From NCBI GenBank assembly GCA_034660735.1, contig JAYEJQ010000060.1, forward strand, positions 1-9,380: a stretch of 9,380 nucleotides of DNA. The letters are read 5' to 3'. Of this stretch, positions 5,821 through 9,380 are shown piece after piece (positions within the stretch are counted from its first letter, which is position 1; each line of letters begins with the position of its first letter). A model generated the notes under the pieces. It worked only from the letters and a program-made list of their open reading frames with translations, was not told the DNA's origin and did not search any database. The stretch comes from JAGLTA01 sp034660735 (GTDB lineage: Bacteria > Patescibacteriota > Patescibacteriia > JAACEG01). The position numbers and the translations under genes were made by a program.

Positions 5821-7965
5821 ATGACCAAGATCAAAATTACTCAAATTATTAAAAGAAGCGGGAAAATCGCTGATTTTAAACAGGACAAAATCGCTGGCGC
5901 GATTTTAAAAGCTTTAAAAATGACTGACGAAGTGGAAAATCAGTTAAAAAAAAGCGAACAACTTGCGAAAGAAGTCATTAAAATTTTAGAAAAAAAATTT
6001 CATCACCGATCAATTCCTGCGGTTGAGGAAATTCAAGATATTGTTGAAGAAGTTTTAATTAAAAATCGTTTAATTCAGACAGCGAAATCTTATATTCTTT
6101 ATCGCGATCAAAGAGCGAAAATGCGGGAATTGAAAAATTTTGTTAATTCATCTGATCTTGTTGGGAAGTATTTAAATAAAGCCGACTGGCGAATAAAAGA
6201 GAATAGCAATATGGCTTTTTCACTTCAAGGCTTGAATAATCATTTGGCATCAGCAATCTCTTCAAATTATTGGCTGAATAAAGTTTATCCGCGCGAAATT
6301 CGCAGAGCGCATATTGATGGAGATATGCATATTCACGATTTACAGCTTTTAGCGCCTTACTGCGCTGGCTGGGATTTATATGATTTATTAGTTAAAGGTT
6401 TTACAGGAGTTAGCGGAAAAGTGGAATCAAAACCAGCAAAACATTTTCGCACAATTTTAGGGCAGATGATAAATTTTTTCTATACATTACAGGGAGAAAT
6501 CGCAGGCGCCCAAGCATTTGCGAATTTTGACACTTATATCGCGCCGTTTGTAAAATACGACAAATTAAATTACAAAGAAGTAAAACAAGCGTTGCAAGAA
6601 TTTTTATTCAACATTAATGTTCCGACACGGGTTGGTTTTCAAACGCCATTTACAAATTTGACTATGGATTTATCAGCGCCGAAAACGATAAAAGACAAAA
6701 ATGTTATTATTGGCGGTGAATCAAAGGAAGAAGTTTATGGAGATTTTCAAGAAGAGATGGATATGGTAAATAAAGCCTTTGCTGAACTTATGATGGAAGG
6801 CGACGCGAAAGGACGGGTTTTTACTTTTCCAATTCCGACCTATAATATCACAAAAGGTTTTAATTGGGATGGCCCAGTGATGGAAAAAATTTTTGAGATG
6901 ACAGCAAAATATGGAATTCCGTATTTTTCAAATTTTATAAATTCAGATATGAGTCCAGACGACGCGCGAAGCATGTGCTGCCGTTTGCGTTTGGATAATC
7001 GCGAATTGCGAAAAAGGGGAGGAGGACTTTTCGGCGCAAATCCTTTAACTGGATCTGTCGGCGTTGTAACGCTAAATTTGCCAAGGCTCGGGTATCTTGC
7101 TAAAAAAGCGTATCCAAAAGATTTACAAAAAGCAAAAAAAGAATTTTTAGAAAAATTAAAAAAACTTATGGATATTGCTTTTCAGAGTTTGGAAATTAAA
7201 AGAGAATTATTGGAAAACTTAACGGAAAAAGGTCTTTATCCGTATGCCAAATTTTATCTTGCTGGAATTCATAGTAGGTTTAAACAGTATTGGAAAAATC
7301 ATTTTTCAACAATCGGAATTAACGGAATGAATGAAGCGCTGCTTAATTTAATGGATAAAAATTCCGCGTCAAAAGACGGCAATAAGTTCGCGTTGAAAGT
7401 TATGGATGAAATGCGGGAAAAATTAATAAATTATCAAAATAAAACAAATAATCTTTATAATTTAGAGGCAACTCCAGCTGAAGGAGTAACAAGGCGGTTT
7501 GCCAACGCTGACAAGAAAAAATATCCAGATATCATCGTTGCTAATGAAAAAGAGGTTTTAGAAGAAAAGGCGTCTCCTTATTATACAAATTCAACAAATT
7601 TGCCAGTCGGTTATACAGATGATATTTTTGAAGCATTAGATTTGCAAGATGAAATTCAGACAAAATATACTGGTGGAACAGTTTTGCATTGCTTTCTCGG
7701 CGAACGAATGCCATCGGCGGAAGCGACAAAAAATTTAGTTAGAAAAATAGCTGAAAAATACCATCTGCCTTATTATTCAATCACGCCTACTTTTAGTGTC
7801 TGCCCAACTCATGGTTATTTGTCAGGCGAACATTTTAAATGTCCAGATTGCGGCGCTAACTGCGAAGTTTATTCAAGAGTAGTAGGCTATCTTCGTCCTG
7901 TCCAGCAATGGAACGATTCAAAACAAGAGGAGTATAAAGACAGAAAGGTATATAAGGTAGAATAA
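5821..7965 (+). CDS. nrdD: Anaerobic ribonucleoside-triphosphate reductase (class III)
   Basis: This 714-residue glycyl-radical enzyme makes dNTPs from NTPs without oxygen. Residues about 5-98 form an ATP-cone for allosteric on/off control. The catalytic barrel contains DMHIHD (168-173), a conserved-looking Cys in PYCAGWDL (C181), and SMCCR (385-388), whose cysteine carries the thiyl radical. The C-terminal metal site uses C661, H664, C674 and C677, with an extra C681. The glycyl radical loop is RVVGYLRPVQQW with G689 as the radical residue, 25 residues from the end as expected. The gene is intact. It starts 28 bases after feoB with an A/T-only leader and no Shine-Dalgarno sequence. I find no NrdR box directly upstream, so it may depend on read-through from the nrdR promoter. 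Its activase gene nrdG lies beyond the two reverse-strand tRNA-type genes. Confidence 0.97.
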   Translation: MTKIKITQIIKRSGKIADFKQDKIAGAILKALKMTDEVENQLKKSEQLAKEVIKILEKKFHHRSIPAVEEIQDIVEEVLIKNRLIQTAKSYILYRDQRAKMRELKNFVNSSDLVGKYLNKADWRIKENSNMAFSLQGLNNHLASAISSNYWLNKVYPREIRRAHIDGDMHIHDLQLLAPYCAGWDLYDLLVKGFTGVSGKVESKPAKHFRTILGQMINFFYTLQGEIAGAQAFANFDTYIAPFVKYDKLNYKEVKQALQEFLFNINVPTRVGFQTPFTNLTMDLSAPKTIKDKNVIIGGESKEEVYGDFQEEMDMVNKAFAELMMEGDAKGRVFTFPIPTYNITKGFNWDGPVMEKIFEMTAKYGIPYFSNFINSDMSPDDARSMCCRLRLDNRELRKRGGGLFGANPLTGSVGVVTLNLPRLGYLAKKAYPKDLQKAKKEFLEKLKKLMDIAFQSLEIKRELLENLTEKGLYPYAKFYLAGIHSRFKQYWKNHFSTIGINGMNEALLNLMDKNSASKDGNKFALKVMDEMREKLINYQNKTNNLYNLEATPAEGVTRRFANADKKKYPDIIVANEKEVLEEKASPYYTNSTNLPVGYTDDIFEALDLQDEIQTKYTGGTVLHCFLGERMPSAEATKNLVRKIAEKYHLPYYSITPTFSVCPTHGYLSGEHFKCPDCGANCEVYSRVVGYLRPVQQWNDSKQEEYKDRKVYKVE

Positions 7966-8038
7966 ATTGCTCTTTATACGCTTAATAATTAAACGGTAGA
8001 ATAATTAAAATTATGCGGCAAGTCTATTGTAAAAAACG
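7966..8038. other. Short intergenic stretch after nrdD, no feature seen
   Basis: These 73 bases are A/T-rich and contain no convincing hairpin, promoter or gene. An ATG at 8013 opens only an 18-codon frame (start MRQVYCKKRKK) that runs into the tRNA terminator; it looks accidental. The wider non-coding block 7966-8327 is otherwise filled by the terminator and the two reverse-strand tRNA-type genes listed separately. Confidence 0.5.
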
Positions 8039-8075
8039 CAAAAAAAGTCGCTATTGGTTATTCCTTTAGCGACTT
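8039..8075 (-). terminator. Intrinsic terminator of the tRNA-type genes
   Basis: On the - strand a 9-bp perfect stem (AAGTCGCTA at 8075-8067 with TAGCGACTT at 8053-8045) encloses a 13-base loop and runs straight into a T-tract (the A-run at 8040-8046 on the + strand). It begins 14 bases after the CCA end of the first tRNA, ideal for closing that transcript. Read on the + strand the same stem is followed by ACATTTTG, so it may also weakly stop nrdD transcription. Confidence 0.8.
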
Positions 8076-8089
8076 ACATTTTGATTGAT

Positions 8090-8166
8090 TGGTCGGTCGT
8101 GATGGATTTGAACCATCGAAATCCCGATTATCATCGGGTGCCTTTACCAGACTTGGCTAACGACCG
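8090..8166 (-). tRNA. tRNA, tentatively Ile (GAT), with 6-base anticodon loop
   Basis: Read on the - strand, a 7-bp acceptor stem (CGGTCGT at 8166-8160 with ACGACCG at 8100-8094) is followed by discriminator A (8093) and an encoded CCA (8092-8090). The D arm has stem GCC/GGC with GG in the loop. The T arm has stem GATGG/CCATC and loop TTCAAAT. The variable region is ATTTC. The anticodon stem CCCGA/TCGGG is perfect, but its loop is only TGATAA, six bases instead of seven. The only T that can serve as U33 gives anticodon GAT (+ strand 8130-8132), which reads isoleucine codons. The outer bases can also pair, leaving a GATA tetraloop on a 6-bp stem. The tRNA body is certain; the isoacceptor identity is tentative because position 32 seems missing. 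Confidence 0.8.
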
Positions 8167-8198
8167 ACATAAATCAAAAAATCAAACTTTTTGTGTGA

Positions 8199-8288
8199 TG
8201 GAGACGGGAGGATTTGAACCTCCGTCCTCGGTTTTTCGGGCCCATTTTATGAACTACTCCGAAGCTCTGCCGTTGAGCTTACGTCCCC
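8199..8288 (-). tRNA. tRNA-like gene with abnormal anticodon arm
   Basis: On the - strand the acceptor stem GGGGACG (8288-8282) pairs with CGTCTCC (8206-8200) with one G-U pair, then discriminator A (8199). The three bases after it read TCA, so CCA is not encoded. The D arm is perfect (AGCT/AGCT, loop CAACGGCAG). The T arm is perfect (GGAGG/CCTCC, loop TTCAAAT). Between them lie 39 bases, too many for a class I tRNA, and they do not form a 5-bp/7-base anticodon arm plus class II variable arm. They can instead fold as TTCGG/CCGAA (8263-8259 with 8239-8235), a 4-base bulge, and GTTCAT/ATGGGC closed by AAA. CAT at 8251-8249 is the only loop-like anticodon candidate but has no flanking stem. It may be a decayed tRNA, a tRNA with a small insertion, or a tRNA-like regulatory RNA. 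Confidence 0.6.
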
Positions 8289-8295
8289 ACACTTA

Positions 8296-8301
8296 TTTAT
8301 A
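8296..8301 (-). promoter_or_regulatory. Possible -10 element for the tRNA-type genes
   Basis: TATAAA read on the - strand lies 7 bases before the first base of the upstream tRNA-type gene, so transcription could start at about 8289 with almost no leader. No good -35 sits at 16-18 bases; a TTGACA on this strand at 8334-8329 is 27 bases away, too far for this -10. In such A/T-rich DNA a chance match is likely. Confidence 0.25.
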
Positions 8302-8315
8302 AAAAAACATTAACA

Positions 8316-8321
8316 GATAAT
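8316..8321 (+). promoter_or_regulatory. Possible -10 element for nrdG
   Basis: GATAAT ends 6 bases before the nrdG ATG at 8328. If it is used, transcription would begin at or next to the start codon, giving a leaderless message. The best -35 candidate 17 bases upstream (TTATTT at 8293-8298) is poor. The 39-base gap to the divergent tRNA-type gene leaves little room for anything else, so nrdG needs a promoter here or read-through from nrdD. Confidence 0.25.
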
Positions 8322-8327
8322 AAAAAT

Positions 8328-9029
8328 ATGTCAATAGTTATTAAAGGTTTGCAAAAATTTTCATTGATTGATTATAAAGACAAAACGGCCGCGGTGATTT
8401 TTACGGGTGGATGCAATTTTAATTGCGTTTATTGCCATAACAGGGAATTGATAAGTTATGATAAAAAAAATATGATTTCTGAAAAAGAAATTTTAAATTT
8501 TTTGCAAACAAGAATTAAGCTGTTAGACGCGGTATCTATTAGCGGAGGAGAGCCGACCTTACAAAAAGATTTACTTTATTTTATTAAAAAAATTAAAAAA
8601 ATGGGATTTTTGATTAAATTAGACACTAATGGTACAAATCCAGAAATGTTGGAAAATTTAATTAATAAAAATTTAATTGATTATGTAGCAATGGATATTA
8701 AAGCGCCATTAGATTTAAAAGACTATGAAAAAATTATTAAAGTAAAAAATAAAAATTTAATAGAAGCTGTTAAAAAAAGCGTTAAAATTTTATTGCGAGA
8801 AAAAATAGATTATGAGTTTCGCACAACTGTCGCGAAGGATTTATTAAGCAAAAAAGATATTGAAAAAATCGCGCGAGAGATTAAAGGCGCTAAAAAATAT
8901 TATTTGCAAAATTTTGTCAAAACCGAAAAAATAAGCTATAATAAATTAAATCCGATGGATAAAAATGAATTAGAAGAATTAAAATCAGCGGCGGAAGAAT
9001 ATGTTTTAAAGTGCGAGATTAGAGATTAA
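8328..9029 (+). CDS. nrdG: Anaerobic ribonucleotide reductase activating protein (radical SAM)
   Basis: The 233-residue radical SAM enzyme binds a [4Fe-4S] cluster with C29, C33 and C36 (CNFNCVYC, the CxxxCxxC motif) and cleaves S-adenosylmethionine to generate the glycyl radical on NrdD. GGEPT (73-77) is the usual SAM-binding motif. KLDTNGTNP and YVAMDIKAPLDLK are typical of the longer activase subfamily annotated as NrdG-like, rather than the compact E. coli type of about 155 residues. Adjacent nrdD identifies the likely partner, although related activases serve other glycyl-radical enzymes; none is seen in the window. The start at 8328 precedes the conserved N-terminal segment GLQKFSLIDY. 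There is no Shine-Dalgarno sequence. The next gene follows after 13 bases. Confidence 0.92.
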   Translation: MSIVIKGLQKFSLIDYKDKTAAVIFTGGCNFNCVYCHNRELISYDKKNMISEKEILNFLQTRIKLLDAVSISGGEPTLQKDLLYFIKKIKKMGFLIKLDTNGTNPEMLENLINKNLIDYVAMDIKAPLDLKDYEKIIKVKNKNLIEAVKKSVKILLREKIDYEFRTTVAKDLLSKKDIEKIAREIKGAKKYYLQNFVKTEKISYNKLNPMDKNELEELKSAAEEYVLKCEIRD

Positions 9030-9042
9030 AAAAATAAATTTT

Positions 9043-9318
9043 ATGCAAGAAAAAAATAAAAAATCAACGCAAAAAAATTTTTTAGACGAAAAAAACAAAG
9101 TTATAGAATTATTAGAAAAAAATTTAAAAATTTCGCGCCAGATTTTGAAATTGAACCAAAAAACACAACGATGGATTGTTTGGCAAAAAATTAAATCCGC
9201 TATTTACTTTGTTTTAATCGTAGCGCCGATTATCTTGGCGGCTATCTATCTTCCGCCGATTTTAAGCGGATTATTAGAGCAGTATCAGGAATTATTAAAC
9301 ATTTTTCCAAATAAATAA
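9043..9318 (+). CDS. Small single-span membrane protein, unknown function
   Basis: I do not recognise this 91-residue protein. Residues 1-45 are lysine- and glutamate-rich and look helical, possibly coiled-coil (leucine/isoleucine spacing in VIELLEKNLKISRQILKLNQ). One hydrophobic segment at about 52-76 (AIYFVLIVAPIILAAIYLPP) should cross the membrane. A short tail of about 15 residues follows. There is no cleavable signal peptide; the basic side precedes the span, suggesting that the N-terminus is cytoplasmic. The ATG follows the same A/T-rich leader (TAAATTTTATG) seen before nrdD, which supports real translation. It lies 13 bases after nrdG, probably in the same transcript, but nothing in it suggests a role in nucleotide reduction. 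Confidence 0.75.
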   Translation: MQEKNKKSTQKNFLDEKNKVIELLEKNLKISRQILKLNQKTQRWIVWQKIKSAIYFVLIVAPIILAAIYLPPILSGLLEQYQELLNIFPNK

Positions 9319-9357
9319 TTTTTAAAATTAAAAATTGATTAGAAATTGTCAAATTGC

Positions 9358-9380
9358 AAAATGTCTTTTCATTTTTTTTT
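9358..9380 (+). terminator. Weak possible terminator at window end
   Basis: AAAATG (9358-9363) can pair with CATTTT (9370-9375) around TCTTTT, followed by an uninterrupted T-run to the window edge. The stem is only six mostly A-T pairs, so the T-run carries most of the argument. An all-A/T inverted repeat at 9317-9336 lies just upstream and may or may not matter. The T-run is cut by the window end. Confidence 0.35.

Noticed and set aside
7541..7729. Reverse-strand open frame of 62 codons
   Set aside because: It is antisense to the conserved C-terminal part of nrdD and has no recognisable features.
8013..8069. An 18-codon frame starting MRQVYCKKRKK
   Set aside because: It is too short, has no homology I recognise, and overlaps the tRNA terminator hairpin.
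8199..8288. Part of a tmRNA (GGAC before the T stem, 5' GGGG)
   Set aside because: The gene has a full D arm, which tmRNA lacks, and only 90 bases between the acceptor strands. There is no tag-peptide frame or pseudoknot region.
8054..8302. An 82-codon open frame on the + strand
   Set aside because: It lies across both reverse-strand tRNA-type genes. Its peptide contains the translated complements of T-arm consensus sequences (such as GGFEPP), a known artefact of reading antisense through tRNAs.

Overview
The window is AT-rich (about 30 % GC by eye, not computed). It carries eight protein-coding genes, all on the + strand and tightly packed, and two tRNA-type genes on the - strand. The bacterial regulator NrdR together with an oxygen-sensitive class III ribonucleotide reductase (NrdD with its activase NrdG), and FeoB with a DtxR-FeoA regulator, point to an anaerobic bacterium. 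Short genes, minimal spacers, A/T-rich leaders without Shine-Dalgarno sequences and compact protein versions suggest Patescibacteria/CPR or a similar reduced-genome lineage. That placement is an inference and is not proven here. The reading frames fit the standard bacterial code: TAA stops dominate, and one gene ends in TGA.

Layout. 1-110: a bidirectional-looking hairpin terminator, then a perfect-consensus promoter (TTGACA, 17 bp, TATAAT) with two NrdR-box-like operators 32 bp apart. 111-5792: nrdR; a two-gene type II restriction-modification cassette (HTH-containing N6-adenine methyltransferase and a PD-(D/E)XK nuclease); a DtxR-type repressor with a C-terminal FeoA-like domain; and feoB, which overlaps the repressor by ATGA. 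5821-7965: nrdD. No gap before nrdD is longer than 28 bases, so nrdR through nrdD may form one transcript of about 7.9 kb. 7966-8327: two - strand tRNA-type genes with their own terminator. 8328-9318: nrdG and a small single-span membrane protein. 9319-9380: AT-rich tail, possibly with a weak terminator.

How it fits together. NrdR would sense the (d)NTP balance through its ATP-cone and bind the operators in its own promoter. Because nrdD lies downstream on the same strand with no obvious promoter of its own, the same switch could set reductase levels. FeoB imports ferrous iron under the DtxR-FeoA regulator. That iron supplies the Fe-S cluster of NrdG, which installs the glycyl radical on NrdD. 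The restriction-modification pair sits between nrdR and the iron/reductase genes like an insertion that kept the operon intact.

The least explained part is the tRNA pair. Both genes have good acceptor, D and T arms, but both have abnormal anticodon arms. One has a loop one base short. The other has an extended irregular hairpin with no readable anticodon. I see no CRISPR array, insertion sequence or rRNA. I did not find a clearly new multi-gene system; the tRNA pair and the NrdR-controlled operon carrying restriction-modification genes are the items most worth checking.
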